Source: an uncultured Bacilli bacterium
Lineage (GTDB): Bacteria; Bacillota_I; Bacilli_A; RF39; UBA660
Reading direction: 5' to 3'
NCBI GenBank assembly: GCA_947626445.1
Contig: CANQSC010000018.1
Span: forward strand, 1-17,226
DNA length: 17,226 nucleotides
Within the stretch, counting starts at the first letter, position 1. Every line of letters begins with the position of its first letter. A program made the translations under genes and the position numbers. Positions 7,235-14,425 of this stretch are shown one piece after another. Under the pieces are notes generated by a model. The model ran no database searches. It was not told the DNA's origin and worked only from the letters and a program-made list of their open reading frames with translations.

Positions 7235-7313
7235 ATTTTAAGTATAAACAGATAAATTATATGTAACTAAAAACAAATAAAAAAGGTCAGAACTAAAAAA
7301 TGCTTCCATAGTA

Positions 7314-7342
7314 TTTAAATTTTTTAAAAATTAGAGTATGAT
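7314..7342 (+). promoter_or_regulatory. Putative promoter of the nuclease gene
   Basis: TTTAAA (7314-7319), a 17-nt spacer and TATGAT (7337-7342). A second copy of the same -10 at 7348-7353 comes from an 11-bp duplication, so either could be used. Confidence 0.4.
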
Positions 7343-7354
7343 AAGAGTATGATA
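7333..7354 (+). repeat. Perfect 11-bp tandem duplication over the nuclease promoter
   Basis: AGAGTATGATA occurs twice without a gap (7333-7343 and 7344-7354). Each copy contains one TATGAT -10-like hexamer. The duplication lies directly upstream of the SD AGAAGGTGA. Confidence 0.85.
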
Positions 7355-7375
7355 TATATATAGAAGGTGAATATT

Positions 7376-8104
7376 TTGCAAAAAAGAAATAAAATTAAAA
7401 ATAAAGTTAATATTATTAATATTGTTTTAGTTTTAATAATTGGTTTATTAATTTATACTAGTAAAGATTATGTAATTGCATTTTTAAATGAGATAACTGT
7501 TAAAACGGAAGCTAGAAGTTATCAAATTAGTGAAATACCTCCTTATGATGGCGAACCTTACGTAATTATCAATAATAATAAACCTTATTTTACTGATGAA
7601 TATGATACTTCTAAGGCTTTTGAATCTTATAGCGAATTAGATTCTTTAGGTAGATGTGGTGTAGCTGTTGCAAGAGTTGGCCTTGATACCATGCCTGATG
7701 AAGAACGAGAAAGTATTGGGATGATTAAACCAAGTGGTTGGCATACCGTTAAATATGATTTTGTTGATGGTAAATATTTATATAATCGTTGTCATTTAAT
7801 TGGATTTCAATTAACTGGGGAAAATGCTAATCCTAATAACTTAATAACTTGTACGAGAAATATGAATGCTAAAGTAATGTTAGAGTTTGAAAATAAAGTT
7901 GCTGATTATGTTAAAAAAAGTAAAAATCATGTTTTATATCGGGTAACACCAATTTTTGAAGGTGTTAATTTACTAGTTACTGGGGTAGAAATCGAAGCTA
8001 AATCAATTGAAGATGATAGTCTAGAATTTAATGTTTTTATCTTTAATGTTGAAGATGGTGTTAATATAAATTATTTAACTGGTGAAAGTAGTATACAAAA
8101 ATAA
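7376..8104 (+). CDS. Membrane-anchored DNA/RNA non-specific endonuclease
   Basis: A secreted or surface-bound sugar-nonspecific nuclease (beta-beta-alpha metal fold; NUC1/EndA family) that would degrade DNA and RNA outside the cell for nutrition, or process DNA at the surface. The start chosen is TTG 7376 (242 aa), because the SD AAGGTGA (7364-7370) is correctly spaced for it. The in-frame GTG at 7367 lies inside that SD. One N-terminal transmembrane segment (about 11-28) precedes the catalytic domain. Its core is NRCHLIGFQLTGENANPNNL, with the catalytic His at about 140; RCHL stands for the DRGH motif, as in many Firmicutes members. The conserved VADYV, NHVLYRVTPIF and FNVFIFNVE strands follow. 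Relatives usually have LITGTRYMN; this one has LITCTRNMN, giving a third cysteine. It has its own promoter, and a membrane protein pair follows. Confidence 0.85.
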   Translation: MQKRNKIKNKVNIINIVLVLIIGLLIYTSKDYVIAFLNEITVKTEARSYQISEIPPYDGEPYVIINNNKPYFTDEYDTSKAFESYSELDSLGRCGVAVARVGLDTMPDEERESIGMIKPSGWHTVKYDFVDGKYLYNRCHLIGFQLTGENANPNNLITCTRNMNAKVMLEFENKVADYVKKSKNHVLYRVTPIFEGVNLLVTGVEIEAKSIEDDSLEFNVFIFNVEDGVNINYLTGESSIQK

Positions 8105-8112
8105 GAAAATTT

Positions 8113-8121
8113 TGTTATAAT
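8113..8121 (+). promoter_or_regulatory. Extended -10 promoter for the thioredoxin-fold gene pair
   Basis: TGTTATAAT is a perfect extended -10 with consensus TATAAT at 8116-8121. It sits 24 nt before ATG 8145. No -35 is visible. It lies inside a small inverted repeat (AAAATT / AATTTT). Confidence 0.6.
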
Positions 8122-8144
8122 AATTTTAGAAAGAGGTTTTTTAT

Positions 8145-8750
8145 ATGAAGTCAAATAAGCCTAAAATGAATATATGGCAAAAAGGATTTTATTTAATTAG
8201 TTTTGTTGTTTTAATTGGTGCTTTTGTTTATTTAGGAACTAAAAGTTATGCGAGTGAAAGTAAAATGACTGATAGTGAAAAATTTACTTTAGAGTTTGGG
8301 GTACCTCAAAATAATTTATTTAAATATAAAAAAAATAGTGAAATATTAGAAACTTTAAATACTGGTTCAGCTTTAATTTTTATGGGATTTCCAGAAAATA
8401 CTTGGACTAGTTATTATGCTGATTTATTAAATGAAGTAGCGATAAAAGAAAATATTAAAGAAATATATTTTTATAATTTTTATAATGACCGTAAAAATGA
8501 TAATTATTATTATGAAAATATAGTAAATTATTTAGCAAGTTATACAACGATTTTAGATGATGATACTAAAAATCTATATTCACCAACTTTTTTAATAGTT
8601 AAAGATGGTCAAGTATTATATTTTGATAATGAAACTTCAGTTATGAATGGGGAAAGTACAATAAAAGATTATTGGACTAATGAAAAAAGAAATTTAAAAA
8701 GTGAAGAATTAAGAAATGCCATAAGAGTTTATAAGGAAAATTTATCATGA
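8145..8750 (+). CDS. Membrane-anchored thioredoxin-fold protein lacking the CxxC site
   Basis: Predicted membrane-tethered extracytoplasmic protein of 201 aa. A transmembrane segment (about 15-32) is followed by a thioredoxin-like domain. The beta strand ALIFMGFPE leads to N85-T-W-T88, exactly where relatives I recall read CPWC after GFPE. A strand IKEIYFYNFYNDR and the cis-Pro region SPTFLIVKDGQVLYF (Pro147) complete the fold. With no cysteine at the active site it cannot be a disulfide oxidoreductase; a binding or scaffold role is the alternative. The SD is AGAGGT before ATG 8145. The stop overlaps the next start by 4 nt (ATGA), which indicates translational coupling with a CxxC-bearing partner. 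Function is inferred from fold only. Confidence 0.7.
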   Translation: MKSNKPKMNIWQKGFYLISFVVLIGAFVYLGTKSYASESKMTDSEKFTLEFGVPQNNLFKYKKNSEILETLNTGSALIFMGFPENTWTSYYADLLNEVAIKENIKEIYFYNFYNDRKNDNYYYENIVNYLASYTTILDDDTKNLYSPTFLIVKDGQVLYFDNETSVMNGESTIKDYWTNEKRNLKSEELRNAIRVYKENLS

Positions 8751-9244
8751 AAAAAGAAGAAAAGATTTATTGTGTGATAGTAGTATTGGTTTTAGTTTTA
8801 GTTTTTTTTGGTGACCAAATTATGCTTCATTTTATTCCGGAAGATCCAAATGCTAATAATACAACTTTTGGTGGCGAAGAAAAACAAGAACTAACTTATG
8901 ATAATGCTTATGTTAGTAAAATAACTTTAGATGAAATAATGAATAAGATAAATGCTTTTGATAGTTTTAATATTATTTTTACAAGAAGTAATTGTCTTTC
9001 TTGTGATAAATTAATGGCTAATGAAAGTGTTATGAAAAATAGTAAATTACCAATTTATTTTGTTGATCGAGATACATATAATGAAAATCGCAATTTAGTT
9101 AAAGATTTAGGTAATTTAAATGAAGAAGTTAAAGAAAACCTTGATTTAACACCTTATATAATTAAAGTAGAAAAAGGAATGATTACTAAAACTATTTTAG
9201 GAATATCTAAAGATGAAGAATTAGAATATTTTTTCAATAATTAA
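8747..9244 (+). CDS. Membrane-anchored thioredoxin-like protein with CLSC site
   Basis: Predicted membrane-tethered thiol-disulfide protein of 165 aa. A transmembrane segment (about 8-28) precedes a short linker and a thioredoxin-like domain. That domain has strand FNIIFTR, the redox motif C83-L-S-C86, strand LPIYFVDRD, and a cis-Pro loop LTPYIIKVEKG (Pro136). The ATG overlaps the stop of the upstream gene (ATGA), so the two proteins are probably made in fixed ratio. The upstream partner shares the fold but lacks cysteines. A role in forming or isomerising disulfides in exported proteins is inferred; bacteriocin-type or electron-transfer roles cannot be excluded. Confidence 0.7.
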   Translation: MKKEEKIYCVIVVLVLVLVFFGDQIMLHFIPEDPNANNTTFGGEEKQELTYDNAYVSKITLDEIMNKINAFDSFNIIFTRSNCLSCDKLMANESVMKNSKLPIYFVDRDTYNENRNLVKDLGNLNEEVKENLDLTPYIIKVEKGMITKTILGISKDEELEYFFNN

Positions 9245-9252
9245 ATAAAATG

Positions 9253-9261
9253 TGTTACAAT
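9253..9261 (+). promoter_or_regulatory. Extended -10 promoter for frr
   Basis: TGTTACAAT (TACAAT at 9256-9261) is 22 nt before ATG 9283. A weak TTCAAT lies 17 nt upstream (9233-9238), inside the preceding gene. Confidence 0.5.
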
Positions 9262-9282
9262 TAAATTAGAAAGAAGGTTATT

Positions 9283-9810
9283 ATGAACACAGAAGAAAAA
9301 ATGCAAAAAGCGATAGTTTCATTAGAAAACAAATTATTAAATATCAGAGCAGGAAGAGCAAATCCTAGTATGTTAAATGGGATTAATGTTATGTATTATG
9401 ATGTTCCAACGCCAATTCAAAGTTTAGCAAATATTACGGTTCCAGAAGCAAGACAATTAATGGTTAAACCTTTTGATAGAAGTACCTTAAAAGAAATTGA
9501 AAGAGCTATTAATGAAGCTAATATTGGGATTACACCAATTAATAATGGGGAGATTATTATTTTAACTGTTCCAGAACTAACTGAAGATAAAAGAAAAGAT
9601 TATGTTAAAGAAGCTAAAAATGTTTGTGAAGAAGCTAAAGTTGCTTTAAGAAATATTAGACAAGACGCGAATAATGAAATTAAAAAATTGGAATTACCAG
9701 AAGATGAAGAAAAATTAGAATTAGAAGACGTTCAAGAATTAATTAATAAATATAATAAAATAGTTGATGAACACTTAAAAGAAAAAGAAAGTGAATTAAT
9801 GAGTTTTTAA
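9283..9810 (+). CDS. frr: Ribosome recycling factor
   Basis: RRF splits post-termination ribosomes together with EF-G. The 175 residues are slightly shorter than the usual 185 or so, mainly at the N-terminus, where the first helix begins directly with MNTEEKMQKAIVSLE. Family motifs are clear: IRAGRANPSMLNGI (21-34), VMYYDVPTPIQSLANI, IERAINEANIG, and the second helical arm with RNIRQDANNEIKKL. AGAAGG precedes ATG 9283. Unlike many Bacilli it is not next to pyrH or tsf; it lies between membrane redox genes and an ABC exporter. A terminator overlaps its stop codon. Confidence 0.96.
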   Translation: MNTEEKMQKAIVSLENKLLNIRAGRANPSMLNGINVMYYDVPTPIQSLANITVPEARQLMVKPFDRSTLKEIERAINEANIGITPINNGEIIILTVPELTEDKRKDYVKEAKNVCEEAKVALRNIRQDANNEIKKLELPEDEEKLELEDVQELINKYNKIVDEHLKEKESELMSF

Positions 9811-9824
9811 TCATTAATTTTTTT
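9794..9824 (+). terminator. Rho-independent terminator overlapping the frr stop codon
   Basis: AATTAATGA (9794-9802) is perfectly complementary to TCATTAATT (9811-9819) with an 8-nt loop. The T-run ends at 9824. The loop contains the frr TAA (9808-9810), so translating ribosomes could block the hairpin. The next gene starts 14 nt later with no clear promoter between. Confidence 0.75.
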
Positions 9825-9837
9825 ATAAGAGGCGATT

Positions 9838-10737
9838 ATGTTAAAATTAGAAAATGTTACAAAATATTATGGTAATATCTTAGCGGTCGATAATTTATCA
9901 TTAACTGTTAAGGAAGGCGAAATATTTGGTTTATTAGGGGTAAATGGCGCAGGAAAAACGACAACATTTAGAATGATTATTGGTTTACTAGAACAAACAA
10001 AAGGCAAAATAACTTTAGATGATAAACCAATTAATTATGATTTAACAGATCAAATAGGTTTTCTAACTGAAGAGCGAAGTTTACTTACTAAATTAACCGT
10101 TAAAGAACAAATGATAATGTATGGTACTTTAAAAGGTATGAAAGAAAAAGATATCTTAGAAAAATTAGATTATTATTTAAATCGTTTTCATATTAGTGAA
10201 TATAAAAATCGTAAAATTAAAGAATTAAGTAAAGGTAATCAACAAAAAATTCAATTTATAAGTGCTATTATAAATGACCCTAAACTATTGATATTAGATG
10301 AACCATTTACAGGATTAGATCCAATAAATGTTGAAGAATTTGTTAAAGTCATGAAAGAATTTAAAGAAAAAAATCGCATTATTATTTTTTCATCACATCG
10401 AATGGAACACGTTGAAATGTTTTGTGATAATTTAGTAGTATTAGTTAAAGGTAAAAGTGTCTTACAAGGAAGTATAAAACAAATTAAAAAAGATTATCGA
10501 AAGAAAAATATTCATATTATTGGTAAAATTGATGAAGAAAAATTAAAAAATATTAAAGGGGTTTTAGAAGTAGTAGATAATGCTAATGAAATAATTATTA
10601 AAATAGAAGATGAAAAATATATTAATGATGTTTTTGAAGTTGTTAAAAAAGGAGAAAATATTATTAAGTTTATGGTTGAAGATCCTTCATTAAATGAAAT
10701 ATTTTTAAGTAAAGTAGGTGCATACTATGAAGAATAA
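9838..10737 (+). CDS. ABC transporter ATP-binding protein, NatA-like
   Basis: Cytoplasmic ATPase of an ABC-2 type exporter, working with the permease encoded next. It has 299 aa, with the start at ATG 9838 behind AGAGG (9828-9832). Motifs: Walker A GVNGAGKTT (34-42), a Q-loop region of NatA type (GFLTEERSLL) in which Glu replaces Gln, ABC signature LSKGNQQK (130-137), Walker B with LLILDEPFTGLD (150-161, catalytic Glu155) and the H-loop His187. The C-terminal 90 residues or so form the extra beta-rich domain often seen in NatA and other drug or ion exporters. The 3' end overlaps the permease gene by 11 nt. Substrate is unknown; Na+ or antimicrobial export are the usual roles. Confidence 0.93.
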   Translation: MLKLENVTKYYGNILAVDNLSLTVKEGEIFGLLGVNGAGKTTTFRMIIGLLEQTKGKITLDDKPINYDLTDQIGFLTEERSLLTKLTVKEQMIMYGTLKGMKEKDILEKLDYYLNRFHISEYKNRKIKELSKGNQQKIQFISAIINDPKLLILDEPFTGLDPINVEEFVKVMKEFKEKNRIIIFSSHRMEHVEMFCDNLVVLVKGKSVLQGSIKQIKKDYRKKNIHIIGKIDEEKLKNIKGVLEVVDNANEIIIKIEDEKYINDVFEVVKKGENIIKFMVEDPSLNEIFLSKVGAYYEE

Positions 10738-12037
10738 ATTTAAATTTTTAATTAAACAAAGTTTAATGAAGAAGATAGGAACTAAATGGTTTAAAATTGC
10801 TAATATTATTATTGCTATTTTATTAATTGGTATTTTTAATATTGATAAAATTATTACTTTTTTTGGTGGTGATTTTGATAATTTAACAACTATTTATGTT
10901 GTTGATAAAATAAATGTTTATGATGATTTTGTTAGTGAATTTAATAAAACAGCTTTAAATTTAGATATGAAAGATTATAAATTAGAGCGTTCTTTTAAAA
11001 GTGAAGATGAAGAAACAAGTGATTTAGAAAATGAATTAGATAAAATTGTTTTAGTTATTGATAAAGAAAATAATAATTATTTAAATGGTAAAATAATTAG
11101 TTATAATGAAGTAGGAACAATTACTAAAGAATTAATTAATACTTCACTAAATAATTTAAAAACTAAAATTGTTATTGAAGAAAATAATTTAACTGAAGAA
11201 GAAATTATGGCTTTAACTAGTCCCGTTAATGTTGAATTACAGACTTTAAATCCTGAAAAAACAGATGCAGATAATAAAGAATTTATTTCGGTTGGGGTAA
11301 TGATGATTTTTATCTTACCATGCTTTTTATTAATTACTTTACTTGTTCAAATGATTGGGGCTGAAGTAAATGATGAAAAATCAACTAAAAGTATGGAAAT
11401 AATTATTTCTAATGTTTCACCAAAAGCTCATTTTCTATCTAAGATTATTGCCTCAACTTTATTTGTAACTATTCAAGGTTGTTTATTTATTTTATATGCT
11501 TTACTAGCTATGTTAGTAAGATTAATTATGGGTGGTTCTCTTTCTTTAAGCCTTAGCAGTGGGGAACTTGGAGAAATTATTTCAGTTGTTAATGAACTGG
11601 GAATAACAAGTTTATTAGTAAAAGGACTACCAATTATTATCATTTTATTTATCTTTTCTTTTATATCATATGCTATTATCTCTGGAGTTTTAGCGTCTAT
11701 GACAACTAGTACTGAAGATTTTCAACAATTACAAATGCCTTTAATGATTATTTTAGTCTTAGGTTATTATTTAGCAATGATGGCTACAACTTTTGAAGGT
11801 TCATTATTTATTAAAGTTATTTCTTTTATACCAATGTTATCGTTTTTAATATCACCAACATTATTTATTTTAGGACAAGTATCATTATTAGAACTGGGAA
11901 TTTCTACAGCTATATCTGGAATATTTATGTTTGTAATTTTTAAATATGGTTTAAGAATTTATAAAGTAGGAATTTTAAATTATTCTTCAGAAAAATTATG
12001 GCATAAATTATTTAAATCAATAAAAGCAAAAAATTAA
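10727..12037 (+). CDS. ABC-2 type exporter permease, NatB-like
   Basis: Integral membrane partner of the preceding ATPase; 436 aa from ATG 10727, with TAGGTG as SD inside the upstream gene. An in-frame GTG at 10718 is less likely because it falls within the SD. Topology: one N-terminal transmembrane helix (about 22-40), a large polar extracytoplasmic domain (about 45-185), then about five or six helices clustered at 187-212, 238-270, 300-325, 338-355, 365-385 and 388-408. The cytoplasmic motif EVNDEKSTKSMEIIISNVSP (213-232) is the NatB / ABC-2 hallmark. It overlaps the ATPase gene by 11 nt, so the two are coupled. The substrate cannot be predicted. Confidence 0.9.
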   Translation: MKNKFKFLIKQSLMKKIGTKWFKIANIIIAILLIGIFNIDKIITFFGGDFDNLTTIYVVDKINVYDDFVSEFNKTALNLDMKDYKLERSFKSEDEETSDLENELDKIVLVIDKENNNYLNGKIISYNEVGTITKELINTSLNNLKTKIVIEENNLTEEEIMALTSPVNVELQTLNPEKTDADNKEFISVGVMMIFILPCFLLITLLVQMIGAEVNDEKSTKSMEIIISNVSPKAHFLSKIIASTLFVTIQGCLFILYALLAMLVRLIMGGSLSLSLSSGELGEIISVVNELGITSLLVKGLPIIIILFIFSFISYAIISGVLASMTTSTEDFQQLQMPLMIILVLGYYLAMMATTFEGSLFIKVISFIPMLSFLISPTLFILGQVSLLELGISTAISGIFMFVIFKYGLRIYKVGILNYSSEKLWHKLFKSIKAKN

Positions 12038-12068
12038 TGTCAATGTTAGATTTTTTACAGTTACAAAC

Positions 12069-12097
12069 TTGCGAATCCCTAAAAACTATTGTATACT
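12069..12097 (+). promoter_or_regulatory. Sigma-A-like promoter for the intact SipW-type gene
   Basis: TTGCGA (12069-12074), a 17-nt spacer and TATACT (12092-12097). It lies 31 nt before ATG 12128 in the gap after the ABC permease gene. I see no convincing terminator in that gap. Confidence 0.5.
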
Positions 12098-12127
12098 TTA
12101 AATAGTTTAAGAATAGGAATTGATAAT

Positions 12128-13729
12128 ATGAAAATAAGATACAAATTATCATTATTATTAATAGGATTAATGTTAATAGGTTGTTTATATGTAACTCAAT
12201 CATATGCTTTATGGATAGTAACTGAAGAACAAACCAATGAAAATGATGTTGAAGTTGGATGTTTTAGTCTAGATTTTAGTGAACAAAGTAATAGTATTAA
12301 TTTAAATAATACTTATCCAATGAGTGATAGTCTAGGATTAAGTAGTGATCCTTATATATTTACGATAACTAATACATGTACTATAAATAATAGTTATGTT
12401 TTAACATTAAATACTTTAAGTACTAATACTTTAGATGTAAGTAAAATAAAATATGCTTTATATAAAAGTACAGAAGAGAAACCGACTGTAGGAAGTAAAT
12501 TAAGTAGAATAAATACAGATTTAGAAAATTTAAAAGTAGAAAATTTAGGAACATCATATATTTTAGATACAGGAGTACTTACAGGAGGAACAAAAGTTGA
12601 TGGAGAAGTAAGTAAAGGAGAAGAAGTAACGTACAACTTATATTTATGGATAGATGATATTGCTGGAAATGAAGTAGAAGGGCAAAGTTTTGAAGCAAGT
12701 ATCAATATAACTAGTGTAGCAATGGATGACGATAAAATGCCAGCAGAAGAATATATTAAACGACTATCAACCGTTGAAAGTGGAGATGGACTATATAAAG
12801 TAGAGCATAATGATTTAAAGGAATTAGGGCAAGAATGGAATAAGACTGAATATCGATTTGGTGGTGCTAATCCAAATAATTATGTAAGCTTTAATGATGA
12901 AATCTGGAGAATTATAGGCTTAGTAAACGTTAAAACTGAAAATGGAATAGAACAAAGGGTAAAAATAATAAGAACAGATGGAATAAAAAGTCAAAAAAAC
13001 TTTGGAAGCTATTCATGGGATAGACTGTCAAGTTATACCAATAGTTGGGCTACAAGTAAATTAAAAGATATGTTAAATGGAATATATTATGGAAGTGAAA
13101 CAGGAGAATGTTATAAAAATGGAAAAGCAATTATGTGTGACTTTAATTCAGGAACAGAATTGCCAAAGGGCTTAGATGAAACAACAAGAAGTATGATTGA
13201 TAAAGAAGTAATTTGGAATCTTGGTGGAAATAGTACTTATGTTGATGTAACAGTAAAAGCGTTTTATGAAAAAGAAAGAGGAACAACTGTATTTAATAAT
13301 AGACCAATTGAATGGAGTAAAGAAACAGATGTAGGAGAAAAATATAATGGAATAGGATTAATATATCCAAGCGACTACGGTTATGCAACGAATGGAGGAA
13401 GTATAGGAAGAGAAAATTGTTTTGCTGAATATTTATATAATTGGGATAAAACAGTTAATGCTATTAACTATCAAAGTGAATGTGGAGGCACAGATTGGTT
13501 AAAACCAAGTAGTGGGGATTTATGGACTTTATCATCAATTTCTTCTACTTTTGGCTCCTTATTTGGTGTGTCTTCATCTGGGTATGTGTTCAATGGTTAT
13601 AATGGAGCTGATAACGCAATTAGTGTGTGGCCTACAGTATATCTTTCTAAATCTCTTAAAATAACTGAAAATTCAAAATCTGATTTAGAATATGGTACAA
13701 TTGATAATCCATTTGTTTTAGAAAATTAA
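12128..13729 (+). CDS. SipW-dependent/TasA-like exported protein with C-terminal surface module
   Basis: Exported protein of 533 aa from ATG 12128 (AGGAA SD at 12115-12119). A hydrophobic segment (7-23) ends in SYALW, the SipW-dependent signal layout of TasA and camelysin-type fibre proteins. It is followed by NENDVEVGCFSLDF and a beta-rich domain to about residue 215. From about 240 a second domain has YRFGGANPNNYVSFNDEIWRIIG, SYSWD and LKDMLNGIYY. The end, from DWLKP (about 455) through PTVYLSKSLKI (about 502-512) to GTIDNPFVL, is a module common in Firmicutes surface proteins and possibly lectin-like. Six cysteines in the mature part fall in three pairs that match the paralogue at 154-1720. 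Codon use changes at about 13530. No SipW peptidase or TasA operon partner is nearby. It lies upstream of a methyltransferase gene and rpoB, where rplJ-rplL usually sits. Function is not known. Confidence 0.8.
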   Translation: MKIRYKLSLLLIGLMLIGCLYVTQSYALWIVTEEQTNENDVEVGCFSLDFSEQSNSINLNNTYPMSDSLGLSSDPYIFTITNTCTINNSYVLTLNTLSTNTLDVSKIKYALYKSTEEKPTVGSKLSRINTDLENLKVENLGTSYILDTGVLTGGTKVDGEVSKGEEVTYNLYLWIDDIAGNEVEGQSFEASINITSVAMDDDKMPAEEYIKRLSTVESGDGLYKVEHNDLKELGQEWNKTEYRFGGANPNNYVSFNDEIWRIIGLVNVKTENGIEQRVKIIRTDGIKSQKNFGSYSWDRLSSYTNSWATSKLKDMLNGIYYGSETGECYKNGKAIMCDFNSGTELPKGLDETTRSMIDKEVIWNLGGNSTYVDVTVKAFYEKERGTTVFNNRPIEWSKETDVGEKYNGIGLIYPSDYGYATNGGSIGRENCFAEYLYNWDKTVNAINYQSECGGTDWLKPSSGDLWTLSSISSTFGSLFGVSSSGYVFNGYNGADNAISVWPTVYLSKSLKITENSKSDLEYGTIDNPFVLEN

Positions 13730-13748
13730 ACTTTATAGGAGTGATAAT

Positions 13749-14339
13749 TTGGAACATTATTTTACTAATAATAAAGATTTAAGAAGTGAAATGAGAACGA
13801 TTAATTTTGAAAAAAATAATATTGTTTTCACTTTTTTTAGTGATTTAGGAGTTTTTTCTAAAGACCATATTGATTATGGAAGTAGATTGTTAGTTGATTG
13901 TTTATTAAAAAGTGAAGAGTCTTTTGAAAGTTTACTTGATGTTGGATGTGGTTATGGATTTATTGGCATTGTTTTAAGCAAAATAAAGTCTTGTTCTTGT
14001 GTAATGAGTGATGTTAATGAAAGGGCTTTGCATTTATGTGAAAAAAATATTAAAAAGAATAAAGTTGATGGGAAAGTCATAGTATCTAATTGTTATGAAA
14101 ATATTACTGGTAAATTTGATTTAATTGTTACTAATCCGCCAATTCGGGCTGGAAAAAATGTTGTATTAAATATTCTTAACGGCGCTAAAGAACATTTAAA
14201 TCCTAATGGTAGTTTATGGTTTGTAATTAGAAAAGATCAAGGGGCTAAAAGTGTGATGAAAGAACTTAGTTTACAGTTTAAGTGTGAAGTAATTGAAAAA
14301 TCTAAAGGTTTTTATGTAATTAAAGCAAAAATTGATTGA
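13749..14339 (+). CDS. ybxB: RsmC-like class I SAM-dependent methyltransferase (YbxB family)
   Basis: Predicted rRNA guanine-N2 methyltransferase of the small MTS family; the exact target is unproven. It has 196 aa from a TTG start, supported by AGGAG (13737-13741) 7 nt upstream and by the EHYFTNN N-terminus, which matches the family pattern. The family motif FTFFSDLGVFSKDHIDYGSRLL is at about 27-48. SAM-binding DVGCGYG is at 64-70, the acidic end of the next strand is SDVN at 87-90, and the catalytic NPPI is at 129-132, within VTNPPIRAGK. The neighbourhood supports the call: this gene lies directly before rpoB in many Bacilli. Its TGA stop overlaps the rpoB -35 element. It probably shares a transcript with the upstream SipW-type gene, as no terminator separates them. 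Confidence 0.88.
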   Translation: MEHYFTNNKDLRSEMRTINFEKNNIVFTFFSDLGVFSKDHIDYGSRLLVDCLLKSEESFESLLDVGCGYGFIGIVLSKIKSCSCVMSDVNERALHLCEKNIKKNKVDGKVIVSNCYENITGKFDLIVTNPPIRAGKNVVLNILNGAKEHLNPNGSLWFVIRKDQGAKSVMKELSLQFKCEVIEKSKGFYVIKAKID

Positions 14340-14364
14340 CAAATACTTGCAATGCCTTTATAAT
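14336..14364 (+). promoter_or_regulatory. Perfect consensus sigma-A promoter for rpoB
   Basis: TTGACA (14336-14341), a 17-nt spacer and TATAAT (14359-14364) match the consensus at all 12 positions with ideal spacing. The -35 overlaps the stop codon of the upstream methyltransferase gene. Transcription would begin near 14371, giving a leader of about 55 nt. Confidence 0.85.
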
Positions 14365-14379
14365 TTCATATTGGCGACA

Positions 14380-14400
14380 TGTTTAATTTTTTATTAAGCA
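14380..14400 (+). promoter_or_regulatory. Hairpin in the rpoB leader
   Basis: TGTTTAAT (14380-14387) pairs with ATTAAGCA (14393-14400), with one T-G wobble and a 5-nt T loop. No T-run follows, so it is not a terminator. It lies between the predicted start of transcription and the SD (GGGGTGA, 14415-14421), where it could affect mRNA stability or translation. Confidence 0.35.
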
Positions 14401-14425
14401 AAAAATAGATGGATGGGGTGAAATT

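Noticed and set aside
7174..7266. Small ORF for a 30-residue hydrophobic peptide (MTSTQNDKVTIYIFI...), like a type I toxin
   Set aside because: There is no Shine-Dalgarno site, and the frame runs through the perfect terminator at 7195-7234, so its 3' end would not be transcribed.
7235..7313. Possible gene or riboswitch in the rest of the pbpB-nuclease gap
   Set aside because: Only short A-rich sequence with many stops; no stable pairing or known motif seen.
12038..12060. Terminator after the ABC permease (AT-rich stretch with TTTTTT at 12052-12057)
   Set aside because: Only a 4-bp stem with a wobble can be drawn before the T-run.
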